NCBI GenBank assembly: GCA_038025085.1
Contig: CM076147.1
Span: 23,599,001-23,663,000, forward strand
Reading direction: 5' to 3'
From: Tetragonia tetragonoides
Taxonomy: Eukaryota; Streptophyta; Magnoliopsida; Caryophyllales; Aizoaceae
Length of the DNA stretch: 64,000 bases
Shown: in pieces, positions 11,497-22,483 of the stretch
How positions within the stretch are numbered: the first letter of the stretch is position 1
How the letters are laid out: every line of letters starts with the position of its first letter
Made by a program: the position numbers and the translations under genes
The notes under the pieces: model-generated
The model's input: only the letters and a program-made list of their open reading frames with translations
The model's database searches: none
Told to the model about the DNA's origin: nothing

Positions 11497-11741
11497 TACA
11501 AAAACTTGTGTGGATTTAGTTCATGGTGGACCAATGGTCTAAATGTCACTCAATATTTTACCTGGAGTCACCCCCTACTTTTAGTGAAGCCATCCCCTTG
11601 GCGCCACCCCTCTAATATATAGTGGAGTCACCCCATACTTCACCTGGAGCCACCCCTCTAATAGTGAAGTCACCCCCTACTTCACATGGAGCCACCCCTC
11701 AAATATACTTGGTCCACGGTAGACTAAGTCCACACAAGACT
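11497..11741. mobile_element. Small inverted-repeat insertion with an internal minisatellite
   Basis: Arms of about 31 bp (11505-11536 and 11708-11738; CTTGTGTGGAYTTAGT...GTGGACCAA) face each other. Between them lie several degenerate tandem units of the type GTGGAGTCACCCCCTACTTCAC / CTGGAGCCACCCCTC. The insert is flanked by a 14-bp direct repeat, AGCTGACTATTTAT (11483-11496 and 11742-11755), which behaves as a target duplication. The class is unclear, since 14 bp is long for a DNA transposon. Confidence 0.55.
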
Positions 11742-11755
11742 AGCTGACTATTTAT

Positions 11756-11979
11756 AGGAACATTTAGCGTGGTTGCATAGGTCCCCAATTTTAAAGGCCC
11801 AAAACTAAGGAGCCCATCATGTTAGGAAGAAAAAAGGAAAAGAAAAAGAAAGCAATGTTTCCTTTATTATTTTGACAGAAAAACCAGAGGAAGGTCAAAT
11901 TTCTAGCTACTCTCATGTGTATTCTGGGCCCAAAATTAGAGATAAAAGAAAGAAGTCCAAATCATTTTGTGCAGTTTTT
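11756..11979. other. Spacer before the palindromic repeat complex
   Basis: No gene recognised. The left boundary of the complex that follows could not be fixed to the base, so part of this stretch may belong to it. Confidence 0.3.
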
Positions 11980-12639
11980 ATGGATGGACTTGCGTCCAGC
12001 CAAGTTGGCTGGACCGGACCAGTTCGCGCGGGCGCAATTTTTATATGGACCACAGTGGCAGTTTTGTAATTATTGAAAATGGGAAAGTCACTTACATAAC
12101 ATATTGTCTGTCTTCTCTCAGCACATTCTGCCGTAAGTTGAACGAAATTTCTTTTCTCTCTCCTCTCAAACTCTCATGGATTCCAATAGGTGTTTTGAGG
12201 CCTTAAACTAAAAAATTAATTCATGAATTTGGTATAGATGGAATCATCTCGATTTTTAGTGCTCATCAAGCCTCAATTTTAGGGGGTTTCATTGTCTTCA
12301 AGAAGAGAGAGAAAATCAAACCAATAGAGGGAGTTTCGCGGTGGTTGAACGGTGGCTTGAAAGGGAGGCGAGTATGGCTAGGTGGTGGAGGAGAGAGAGT
12401 GGGCAATGCTGTATGTATGGAGAAGGATGGATGTGGGGTGGTTTGCTCTTTGTTCATATCCGCACTATGCCATGGCAATGGTGGAAGTGGAATATGCTGA
12501 TGATGATGAAACGCGATGATCTCAACTTTTTTCCTTTTTTTTTTGTAGTTTTTTTTTTGGTAGTTGTTTTTTTTTTTCCTATTACTTTTGAATTTTTGAT
12601 TTAACATTTGCTAATATAATATAAAAAGGTTGACAATTA

Positions 12640-13905
12640 ACTTACGTAATGTTTATTAAAAATAGTCTAATTGTTCATCAGTTATAAGTGCAATGTTCAT
12701 TAAAAATAGTTTTATTGTTCATAGGTTTCATATGTAATGTTCATTAAAAATAGTTCTAATTGTTCATAGGTTATCGACGTAATGTTCATTAAAAATAGTC
12801 TAATTGTTCATCGCTTATAAGTGCAATGCTCATTTAAAATAGTCTTATTGTTCATAGGTTATATATGTAATGTTCATTAAAAATAGTCTAAGTATTCATA
12901 GGTTATATACGTAATGTTCATTAAAAATGGTCTAATTGTTCATCGGTTATAACTTATAAGTGCAATGTTGATTTAAAATAGTCTTATTATTCATAGGTTA
13001 TATATGTAATTTTCATTAAAAATAGTCTAAGTGTTCATAGGTTATATACGTAATGTCCAGCCAATAAGAACTGTCAACCATAATAAAATCATTTTTAATG
13101 AACATATGTAATATTCATTTAAAATAACCTAATTATTTATAAGGCATAAACATAGTGTTCATTTAAAATAAAGGTATAAATATAGTGTTCATTTAAAGTT
13201 GTATAACTGTTCATAAGGTATAAACATAGTGTTCATTTAAAATAGTCTAATTGTTCATAAGGTATAAGCGTATTGTTCATTTAAAATAGTCTAATTGTTC
13301 ATAAGGTATAAGCGTATTGTTCATTTAAAATAGTCTAATTGTTCATAAAGCATAAACGTATTGTCCATTTAAAATAGCCTAATTGCTCATAAGGTATAAA
13401 TGTATTGTTCATTTAAAATAGCCTAAATTGTTCATAAGCTATAAACATATTGTTCATTTAACATAGCCTAATTGTTCATAAGGTATAAACGTATTGTTCA
13501 TTTAAAATAACCTAATTGTTCATAATGTATAAACGCATTGTTCATTTAAAATAGCCTAATTGTTCATAAGGTATAAACGTATTGTTAATTTAAAATAGCC
13601 TAAATTGTTCATAAGCTATAAACATATTGTTCATTTAACATAGCCTAATTGTTCATAAAGTATAAACATAGTGTTTATTTAAATAGCCTAATTGTTCATA
13701 ATGTATGAACGTATTGTTCATTTAAAATAGCCTAATTGTTCATAAGGTATAAACGTATTGTTCATTTTAACATAGCCTAATTGTTCATAAGGTATAAACG
13801 TAGTGTTCATTTAAAATAGTTTAATTGTACATTAGGTATAAACGTAGTGTTCATTTAAAATAATCTGATTGTTCATAAATATGAAAGATATTGTTCATAC
13901 AAAAT
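12640..13905 (+). repeat. Tandem array of a ~45-bp unit, forward arm
   Basis: More than twenty degenerate units of the form AATGTTCATT-AAAAATAGTCTAATTGTTCAT-(A/G)GGTTATA. Two subtypes occur in blocks: subtype A (12640-~13055) with ATTAAAAATAGTC and TATATACG spacers, and subtype B (~13090-13905) with TTTAAAATAGCC and AAGGTATAAACG spacers. The blocks are separated by a short non-repeat segment (13056-13092) containing GTCCAGCCAATAAGAACT, which also occurs beside the central hairpin at 14183. Units measured by hand are 44 and 45 bp. Confidence 0.9.
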
Positions 13906-13929
13906 AGTCTCAAAGTTAAAACTATAAAT

Positions 13930-14439
13930 ATGAGGTTGTCTCAAAAAACAAAATTAAGAAGAAAAAGAACAAACAAAAAGAATAAAAGAATAAAAAATAA
14001 GAAAAAAGATGGATGTGGGACCCAACAAATTTTGTTATGTTACGCTGGAGTCACAAAAGGAAGCAACAGTAGTGGACAACGGTAAAAAATTTGAATCAAA
14101 TCAATTTCCTTTGCATTTTTGGTCGGGCGGGCTACGAATATCGCGCAGACTGGGCCTGGTCCAGCCAAGTTGGCTGGATGCAGGTCCAGCCAATAAGAAC
14201 TGGGAGAAATGCTCACTTGTTTTTCCTTTTTTCATTATTTTAATAAAACTTTATGTTTTAGCTTTTTTTATTTTTTATTTTAGAATCTTTATTTTTTTTT
14301 TTTGATAGGATAGAATCTTTAATTTTTAGAAGCCTTTATATTATGTTTATGATCATTACTTTTATCATTCATAAATCTTTAGATTATTATTTACGAATTC
14401 TACTGTGATTTTTTTTTTTTGTTTTGAGAAAAATAATCT
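13930..14439. other. Central spacer of the palindromic repeat
   Basis: A non-repetitive 0.5-kb loop between the two arrays. It contains the third copy of the GTCCAGCC hairpin (14160-14178) followed by GTCCAGCCAATAAGAACTGGGAG, an inverted relative of the segment preceding the left hairpin. This suggests the left half (11980-14200) once had its own pair of ends. Confidence 0.5.
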
Positions 14440-15456
14440 TATATTTATAACTTATGAACAATTAGATTATTTTAAATGAACATTACTTTTATACCTTGTG
14501 AACAATTAGACTATTGTAAATGAACATAATATTTATACCTTATGAACATATAGACTATTGTAAATTAACATTACATTTATACCTTATGAACACTTAGACT
14601 ATTTTAAATGAACATTACGTTGAACAATTAGACTATTTAAAATGAATATTACGTTTATACCTTATAAACAATTTGACTATTTTAAATGAACACTACGTTT
14701 ATACCTTATGAACAATTAGACTATTTTAAATGAACACAACGTTTATACCTTATGAACAATCAGGCTATTTTAAATGAACATTACGTTTATACCTTATTAT
14801 GAACAATTAGGCTATTTTTAATGAACATTATGTCTATACTTTATGAACTATTAGGCTATTTTAAATGAACACTACATTTGTACCTTATGGACAATTAGGC
14901 TATTTTAAATGAACACTACATTTATACCTTATGAACAATTAGGCCATTTGTAACTTTTCTTTTTTACTTTGATTGAATTTATGTTCTTTTTCTAATAAGC
15001 TCTTATTCCCTGTTCTCTTCAACGGAATGGTGCGTGACGGTGAAGAACGGAACGGAACGGAACAGAACGACGCGACGCTGATAATTCAAAATTATGTGAG
15101 ACAAAATGAAGTCCAGAATGCGGCGCGGAACGGAACACTTGGACTATTTTTAATGAACATTACGTATATAACTTATAAATAATAAGAATATTTCTAATGG
15201 ATATTGCACTTATAATCGATGAATAATTAGATTACTTTTAATGAACATTACGTATATAACTTATGAACAATTAGACTTTTTTTAATGAACATTACGTATA
15301 TAACCTATGAACAATTAGACTACTTTTATTGAACATTGCACTTATAACCTATGAACAATTAGACTATTTCTAATAACCATTATATACATAATCTATATAT
15401 GAACAATTTGACTATTTTTAACGAACATTACGTATATAACTTATAAACAATTAGAT
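14440..15456 (-). repeat. Tandem array of the ~45-bp unit, reverse arm
   Basis: The same unit in reverse orientation (TATGAACAATTAGACTATTTTAAATGAACATTACG), about twenty copies. Subtype B comes first (14440-~14945) and subtype A last (~15135-15456), the mirror image of the forward arm. An insert of about 190 bp (14946-15135) with a (GGAAC)n-like tract separates the blocks at the place that mirrors the break in the forward arm. Confidence 0.9.
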
Positions 15457-16160
15457 TGATACTTTGTGAATGACTAAATTATGTACAGTATGTGCTACCA
15501 ACTTAAAAATATTAATCTCAACTTTGTTAGTGAAATTAATCTCAACTTTGTCTAAACACTGAACAAGCAATGTCAGTACCACAACCAGCATTTTAGTGAT
15601 TCACCATTCATTAGTTGATCATCATCACTCATCCGTTCATAATCATCACCGCCCTTTAAAGAACATATCAGCAAATAAAATGAAAAAGAAAGAGAACATG
15701 GCAGCATTTTAATACAACAACCGTCAATCCAACCACCACCAACACCACGATCGCCAATCCAAGCACCCGTCGACTACCCACGCCCCACCACTGTCGACCG
15801 CCCACCCCCCAATACTGTTGATTCTCTTTCCTCACCCAACAATGGAGGAGTGAGAAAAAAAGCAATAAGAACGTTCACCACCATCGATATCGACGTCGAG
15901 GTGAACAAAAAATCAAACTTTTTAGATTTTAAAAAGGTGTCAAATTGGGTGTTGAATTGCCAAGAAAATTGAAAAGAATTTAGATATAGAACTTTTGTAA
16001 ATTAATTTTTGCACTTGAAGTTACATGAAAATCAAAATTCCATGGTTCCCTGGAGAGAGAATGTATGTGTGTTGCCATGTTGGAGGGGAGGACAAATAGC
16101 CATAGAAAGTGGAAAGGGTGTGCGCATTACGAAAATATCATTGTGTTTTTGATAATTTGC
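15457..16160. other. Right inner flank of the repeat complex
   Basis: No gene supported. The proline- and histidine-coded stretch at 15710-15840 (CCACCACC-rich on the plus strand) is low-complexity. On the minus strand 16000-16060 loosely resembles 12180-12260 inside the left end, consistent with paired arms, but the match is weak. Confidence 0.3.
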
Positions 16161-16210
16161 GAAATCGCCATCGAAGTCCATCTAAATTGGATGGACTTAG
16201 GTCCATATAA

Positions 16211-16904
16211 AAAAAAATTTACTTTTGTGAAGCCCAACCCCTTTCTTATTGCACACTAATATTGTGCTCAACTCAGCCCTCGCAATTCCAAGGTTACACA
16301 TAAAATACCGTTCTTGTGTTGCCCAAGAGCCATTGCATGCTAGTAAATATTCCCTGGTGCTGCATGCATGATTTTTTTTTTGCTAGTCCAAGTGGTTGTG
16401 ACTTGTGTGGTTGTGACTTGTGTGGTTGTATTGAAGGATTCCAAAAAAACAAGCATACAACCTAATGGCCACAAACTGGTGGGAGCTCCTCCGGGTCTAA
16501 AGAACCCTCAAAAGAGGAGGAGGCTGCCCAAGCTGCAAAAGTGTGTGCCTTGCAATTGTTTAGTCTGCCTTTTCAACATACGGTATAAGGAAATCCACAT
16601 AGCTAGGCTGACAAGCTGTTTAGATGCATTTTCGTTTGATGTGTATATATGTACGTAAATTATAAGATTTATATAACAGATCTCATTCTAGATTACAAAA
16701 CAACCATATAAGTCATCGATTCTTCACTTTGCAGTTCATTCTCCCCATTGAGGCATTGACTCATACAACTCTGCATGAATTTTTTCTGCAATGCATGAAA
16801 TTGGATTAAGAACAAACTCTCGTATTTATACTTCCATGGCCGCCTTTTGTTTTCTTTCTTGAGCTTCTAGATCAGTCGACTAATGCTTCCGAAGACTTGG
16901 GAAC
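16211..16904. other. Intergenic upstream of the DUF26 relic
   Basis: No gene that I can support. A short exact repetition of GTGGTTGTGACTTGT occurs at about 16390-16430. The open stretch 16368-16658 encodes a lysine/arginine-rich peptide with no recognised homology. Confidence 0.35.
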
Positions 16905-17510
16905 TTGACGACAGAGATATATGGAGCTCGTTCTCCTGGTTTTGCTTTGTCATGTTTTGATGTAGTAAAACAAGATTATAGTCAACTGCCTTGTTTCCTA
17001 AGGTACAGCCAAGACCAATTCTTTGGTAAGATCGATTCTGTAGCCGTTAAGCCTTCTAGTGAGAGCCTTGGGAAAGACAGTAAGAAACTGTCTGATTACA
17101 TTGTATGGGCTTATTCAGGGCACAAGGGACCTGTCTCAGCGGGGATCCTGACTCTTCATGGGCCGTAGGGCTAAGCAAACAAAATGGATCATTAAGATGA
17201 CAATAGACCTTTTTTTATTTTTATACAACCAAAGGGAGACATTTTGTTTTTGGGCCCTCTTTTCCCCTCTTTTTCTTTGGGCTCTGGGCGGCCTCCCTCC
17301 TTGTCCCCCCTCCGAGCCGGCTCTGCTCCTTTGTCATGTGCTCAGTGCTTGGCTATTGCCATTCAGAACTTCGAGGGCTTTTGCAGTGATAAAAAGGGAT
17401 GCAGGGTGCTGTATATCAGTTGTTATGTCAGATGTGGACTCTACCCATTTTACTTCCCGTTAGACTCGTCTAAAACAACCAAGGGTCTCATGAACAAAAC
17501 AATGAGCTAG
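16905..17510 (+). pseudogene. DUF26 (Gnk2-type) cysteine-rich secretory or receptor-kinase ectodomain relic
   Basis: One frame, broken by stops at 17166-17168 and twice more before 17205, reads through two partial DUF26 domains. The first ends in CFLRYSQDQFFGKID (near 16992), the classic C.LRYS..NFFG motif. The second carries CAQCLAIAIQNF then FCSDKKGCRVLYISC and GLYPFYF (17337-17450), matching the AQCL..AI..C..GK.GGRVL.PSC..RYE.YPFY motif with some cysteines and the second glycine lost. DUF26 pairs form the extracellular part of cysteine-rich receptor kinases and secreted relatives, which bind ligands at the cell surface. No signal peptide, transmembrane segment or kinase exon is found. A GC-rich, unrelated-looking insert near 17255-17320 precedes the second domain. 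Confidence 0.75.
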
Positions 17511-18097
17511 GCTATGGGATTGTGTTGATTTGTCTGTTTCAAGTATCACAAGCTTTTCTGACATTGCAAAGTGCTGTTCTGTGAACATTCTGTCTGAGTA
17601 ATGTTATTGCCCAAGCCAAGGAAATATCGAGGACTAGAAACTTGCTTATAACTACTACTATCATATACCCCGTACAAGCGGCCTGTTTGTTTCCTTGTCT
17701 AACTTCAGAGAACATTGTTGTTTCTTAATCTAAGTGCTACTCTAAGATACAACTCACAACTTGGCTACACTTAGGAATGTATTTCTACTAGGCCTCTAAA
17801 TAGATAATCTGTATCATAGTCCTTTCTATAATATCCATACAGTTCAGCTTAAGAAGACTATATGGGTGAGATATCAGTCATAACTGACGGAATAATCTAT
17901 CACAAATTCACAATTTCTGAGGCAGTGACTTAGTATCAGACTAAAATTTGTGTCACGATCCAAATGAGAGACTCGCATAACACAAATAAACATATGGGAA
18001 AACGAAAACCTGATTGTTTCATATGATTCCGAATTGGGATTGAATTTATATGTATATACAGAATCTATATACAAGTCTTAGAAACAAGATTTGAAAG
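17511..18097. other. Intergenic, nothing recognised
   Basis: No coding or repeat signal. It lies between the DUF26 relic and the true 3' end of the second DUF241 gene (stop at 18100-18098 on the minus strand). Confidence 0.4.
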
Positions 18098-18123
18098 TTA
18101 GAAAGAGACTATACTCATGAGAC
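18098..18123 (-). pseudogene. Displaced last codons and stop of the second DUF241 gene
   Basis: Minus strand: ATG AGT ATA GTC TCT TTC TAA (18118-18098), the MSIVSF-stop ending expected after the ...TETKACL block found at 19044-19070. If the TRIM is removed (keeping one copy of its GAGAC duplication), this joins in frame to the neighbouring piece. The rest of the gene lies at 30063-30690. Confidence 0.7.
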
Positions 18124-19043
18124 TGTAGAATAATAGAATTCTTGAATATTATTGATATCAAATCACCATATATATAGGGATACAAGACTCTTACGTACGG
18201 TAAAACTGTAATACAAAATATTCTAAAAGATATAATGAGAATATTCTAGATAAACTATAATATTCTCTAATAGTCCCCAGCAATCGTAGCGGGAGAGGAT
18301 AGGGCGCTACGATTGGACCAATTACAAAAGAAATAATTGAAAATTCCTATAGTAAACATGGAGATCTTGAAGTTCAACCAAGCATGAAATCTGGCCGAAA
18401 CAAAACTCTCGTATTGTCACCGAAACTGGTAGCACCCGCTACATAGCCAACCGTGAGCAAAGGGAAAGAACGCGTCAGCGGGAGACGATATGGATCGACA
18501 ACAGCAGCAGATCACGCGGTAGTAGGGGTCAACGCTTGGCGGTCGTCGGCGGCAGGACTGCAGGCGGTAAACGGCGGTCGGCGGCGGACGGCGAGCGGAC
18601 GACAGGACTGCAGGAGGCGGACGACGGAGCTGGGGCGTGCGAACCTGGCATGATGGCGGAGCTGGGGTCGATATAGATATATGTGTGGTAACGGGAAGAT
18701 AATTGAGATAAAAAATCCTTTTGTAGTGGTGGAGATCAACGAAATTGAATTTAATCTAGGTTACTAAAAACTAATTTGTGTGGCTAGTTAAAAAGAGTGG
18801 TCTGCCGGATGGAATATGGTTTCAGACCTTCATCCGGTGGCTTAGTGGAAGCTTAGGGTTTTAAGCTACTAGGAAAGTAGCTGCTCTGATACCATGTAGA
18901 ATAATAGAATCCTTGAATATTATTGATATGAAATTGCCATATATATAGGAATACAAGACTCCTACGTATGGTAAAACTCTAATACAAAATATTCTAAAAG
19001 ATATAATGAGAATATTCTAGATAAACTATAATATTCTCTAACA
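18124..19043 (-). mobile_element. TRIM (terminal-repeat retrotransposon in miniature)
   Basis: Two 149-bp direct repeats (18124-18272 and 18895-19043), TG...CA-bounded (the left copy ends TA), differing at 9 positions (about 6%). The flanks are perfect 5-bp duplications, GAGAC (18119-18123 and 19044-19048). A primer-binding site complementary to initiator tRNA-Met (TGGTATCAGAGC on the minus strand, 18894-18883) sits beside the right repeat, so the element is on the minus strand. The polypurine tract is the GGGGA-containing stretch next to 18273. The 610-bp interior has no gag or pol and contains an unusually GC-rich block (18450-18665). Confidence 0.9.
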
Positions 19044-19070
19044 GAGACATGCTTTTGTTTCTGTGAGCTG
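19044..19070 (-). pseudogene. Penultimate coding piece of the second DUF241 gene, trapped between two insertions
   Basis: Minus strand: CAG CTC ACA GAA ACA AAA GCA TGT CTC (Q L T E T K A C L), homologous to QLTKIRTSF of the first DUF241 copy. It is bounded by the TRIM's GAGAC duplication on one side and the copia element's AGCTG duplication on the other. This explains why it reads as nothing on its own. Confidence 0.75.
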
Positions 19071-20531
19071 TGTTGGGTTCCTAGTTTTGATGATAACAAA
19101 CATAGTGTCCTTTTCTTTGTGTAAACTAACTATGATGGCAGGTTTACTTAAGGATGCAAGAATTTGTAATGCTCAAAGCATGATTGCTCATGAAGATGCT
19201 TGGATCCTCACAAGACATGAAGACTATGTAATGTACTTAAGTGCATTTGTCATTAGTCTTTATGTACTATGCTTGACTAGTTAGCAAGAGTCTAAGTTGA
19301 TCATGACAAGGGAATAAGATTGTATGACTGAGTGCATGCGTCTATGAGTACAGGGGAGCATTCTTGTGAACCCTGTTCTCTATGACCAGCACAGAAGCTT
19401 GAAGGAACCAAAGGGGAACAACGAGTTGGACCCTGTTCCTTCTAGCTGTGTATCTGGACGAGTTTGCATAATATCGTATTTATTATTTCTATGAATATTT
19501 GTGTATTATCGTTTTAGATCTTCACACAAATATTCTTCTGAATAAATATTATTTATTTTGGAAAAATGATTATTGCAAAATCGTGTTTTAAACAGAAAAC
19601 GTATTTTATTTTGAAAAGATATTATCTTGGAAAGGTATTTTACTTAATGGCCAAGTTTATATTGTTTAGGTAAGTGAATTATCTTTCGGAATATTTCTAA
19701 TTATCTTTAGAGATTATATTCTGATAAATCACTTACTAGCTGGCCAAGATTTTATGTTAAAGTATTTGGACGGTTTTTATCACATAGGTTGGGTTAAGGA
19801 AAGATCTTTCCTTAAACTCTATCCTATCTTTTTGATAATTCCTATCTTTTATATTCTCAAGAGATTTAACCTAATGGGACTGAGCTTCTAGGTCTGCCTA
19901 TATAAGGCGCCTGATAGGCTCAGTTGAAGGATTAAGCTTTGCGTGCATTATTGAGATCAAAATCATTTGTGCAAAGCGTTAAATCATCGAAACCAGATAC
20001 GTCCGGTGCCCACAAGAACAACCTTTAACCATGTTCCCTGTCCTGGTCAGTTTGAGTCTTGCTTAGATTAGTCATTGCATAATAGGTTTTCTGTGGTCTT
20101 ATTTTTCTTAATGTTGAAGCGTGTTATAGGACAAACAATCTGGTAATTTGTAATAGCTCTAGCTTAATGACAAGCTTAGAGTTTCTCTCAGGTCAGTGTG
20201 TGACTTGGAGAGATTGGCAATACATCAGTAACAGTGTGTGGTGTTGTTAGGGTACAGTAACGTATCCTGTTTTGGCTCTAGTTATAAGAGAAGTAGTGTG
20301 ACAAAATCCCAAGTAACTGGGTTGTGGTTTTTACTCCTAATGAGCCTAGGAGGTTTTCCACGTGAAAAAAGCCTTGTGTTATTTACATTCAGTCTTTTAC
20401 TTTCTGTTCAGTTCACTGCGTAGGAACAACGTCCATAACGTTGTTCCCTATATTGTTCTCAAGACAATTAAACACGAGAAATTGGAGTCACTCTATTCAC
20501 CCCCCCTCTAGAGTAACTTAAGCACTCTTGA
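19071..20531 (+). repeat. 5' LTR of the SIRE-like element
   Basis: Starts TGTTGGGTTCC. By comparison with the right LTR, which ends ...CTCTTCA, this copy ends ...CTCTTGA (terminal C to G change). A TATA-like CTATATAAGG lies at about 19900, probably the element's promoter. The first hundred bases differ from the 3' LTR at three positions. Confidence 0.9.
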
Positions 20532-20533
20532 GT

Positions 20534-20545
20534 TGGTATCAGAGC
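20534..20545 (+). promoter_or_regulatory. Primer-binding site (initiator tRNA-Met)
   Basis: TGGTATCAGAGC, complementary to the 3' end of plant initiator tRNA-Met, two bases after the 5' LTR. This is the normal minus-strand priming site of plant copia elements. Confidence 0.9.
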
Positions 20546-20621
20546 AAGGTTGCTCATTAAAAGGTTAACACATTGAGTTTTTTCGCAAAAATAAGAGCAC
20601 CTAGTGAGATGAGGGAATGAC

Positions 20622-22465
20622 AAACCATTAACCGTCCACCACTGTTTAATGGAGATTACTACTCCTGGTGGAAGAATGGAATGGAAATTTTTATCAAGGC
20701 TGAAGACTATGAGTTATGGCAAATAACTCAGAAGGGAGATATGGTTGTAGAGCAAGTGGATGCAGAAGGTAAGACAAGCATCAAACCTCCAGAAAAATGG
20801 ACCAACACGGACATCAAGCTGATGGAGAAAAATGCTAAAGCTGTCAAACTCCTAAGCTGTGGAGTTGATGCTAAGGAATACAATAGTATTCAAGGATGTG
20901 ACACTGCTCAAAGCATCTGGAAAACCTTGGAGACTGCATATGAAGGCACCTCACAGGTAAAACAATCCAAAATAGATATGTTGATTAGACAATATGAATT
21001 GTTTAACATGGAACCAACAGAGACTATCAAAGACATGTATGTTCGGTTCAACAATATCTTAAATTAACTCAAATCACTTGGCAAACCCTTTGATGAAGAA
21101 GATGTTGTTAGAAAGCTGTTAAGGAGCCTACAAGTAGACACTATATGGACACCTAAAGTTACAACTATTCAAGAGGCAAGGGATTTGACTATCATGAAGG
21201 TTGAAGAATTAATTGGTAACTTAATGACTCATGAGTTGCAAGTTAAATCTAATGAGACTAAGAGAGAAAAGGAGATTGCTTTCCAAGTGGATAAGATCCC
21301 TGAAGATGACCTAGCTAGATCTAAACGAAGATGAGATAAGCCTTGTTGCCAGGAAGTTTGCTCGCTTCTATGGTAATACAGGAAGCTTTACTCAAGCTGC
21401 GTCAAATTCAGGAAAAGGTGGAAACTTCGACAAGTCCAAGATCAGATGTCACAAATGCTCAAGACTTCGTCATTTCAAGAACGAGTGTCCTGAGGCAATG
21501 AGAACATGCAGACAGAACAACGTCCATCCTCCTCCAGAAGACTAGAGAGGTTCACCAAAAGAGAAGCAAGATATGTGAACATGCTGGCTAGCTAGTCAGA
21601 CAACGAGGAGGATAATATAGAGAATGAAGTGGAGGATCTATGCACTATGGCCAGAACCGACTTCTCTTCTAAAGCTGAAGAAGCAGAGGTAGGTATTCTT
21701 GAAATCAAAAGTCAAATTGCTTCTTGGTCTAGAGATAAATTGCTTAAAATGATACTTTCAGGATCAGTATGAAAAGCAAAACATTGAAAAAGATAACATT
21801 TTGCATGCTTATAATGATTCAAAGGAGGATGTAAGTGAACTGTAAGAGATCAAAATCAATTACGAGAAAATGTTAAAAACCATGAAAAAGGAAAATAAAG
21901 ATCTCAAAGAAACAATGTGCAAAATGGAGGGAGCAATGTTCATCCTTGAAAGTAAATGTTTATCTCTTGAGACTGATCTATCTAAGAAAACCAGTGAGGC
22001 ATTAGAACCCATATATGTGTGTGATGAAACTGCCCTAGATGAGTTAAAATATGAATGTGAAATTCTTAGGATCAATTTGGAAAAAGAACTTGAAAAAAAT
22101 AAGGATTATAAAGGCAAGTTGGATAAGGTTCAAGAAGAACTAGTTCGTCTTAACAAATGGACTAGTTCATCTCAAGCCTTAAATGGCTAAATGATCATCA
22201 CAATAGGTTTAAAAATGATCTAGGAAGAAAAACTAAGGAGGATGATTGGACTCCCAACACCAAATATGTTGGATTGAAATATAACAGACTCTGCTGGCAT
22301 TGTGGACAAGGTGGTCACTACAGATACGAATGCCAGGAGAGAACTAGGTCTGTTGCCAAGAATAAGCAACATGTAAAAGAAGTTTGGATGAGAAAAGACA
22401 GAGTTAAAAATGATTCTGAGAAAAGGGAGCCCAAGCAAATGTGGGTTCCTAAAACTAACAAGTGA
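20622..22465 (+). pseudogene. Gag of the SIRE-like element
   Basis: Begins with the copia gag signature (PPLFNGDYYSWWKNGMEIFIK...YELW). A UBN2-like region follows, then a zinc knuckle at about 21448-21495 (CHKCSRLRHFKNEC), a long heptad-rich coiled-coil tail (about 21860-22160) and a second knuckle near 22290 (CWHCGQGGHYRYEC). Frame-ending lesions include a TAA at 21064-21066, a TGA near 21333 and further stops to 21845, so no complete Gag can be made. Gag forms the cytoplasmic virus-like particle; the two-knuckle, coiled-coil arrangement is typical of SIRE-type elements. Confidence 0.85.
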
Positions 22466-22483
22466 CTCTCATTGTAGGCTAAG

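Larger units (their letters stand above)
11980..16210. mobile_element. Large palindromic, mirror-ordered repeat complex, probably a DNA-transposon derivative
   Basis: A GTCCAGCCAAGTTGGCTGGAC hairpin (11994-12014, near-perfect palindrome) begins the complex, and a diverged relative, GTCCATCTAAATTGGATGGAC (16176-16196), ends it. Both continue inward or outward with TATATGGACC/GGTCCATATA, so they look like terminal inverted repeats. A third hairpin of the same family sits centrally (14160-14178). Between them are two oppositely oriented arrays of a ~45-bp unit. There is no transposase. Mutator-like or another TIR class is possible; no target duplication could be assigned. Confidence 0.5.

Noticed and set aside
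12640..15456. CRISPR array, centromeric satellite or telomere-like array
   Set aside because: There are no unique spacers, the DNA is eukaryotic, the units are contiguous and degenerate, and the arms are inverted with hairpin ends, which fits a transposon-like palindrome better.
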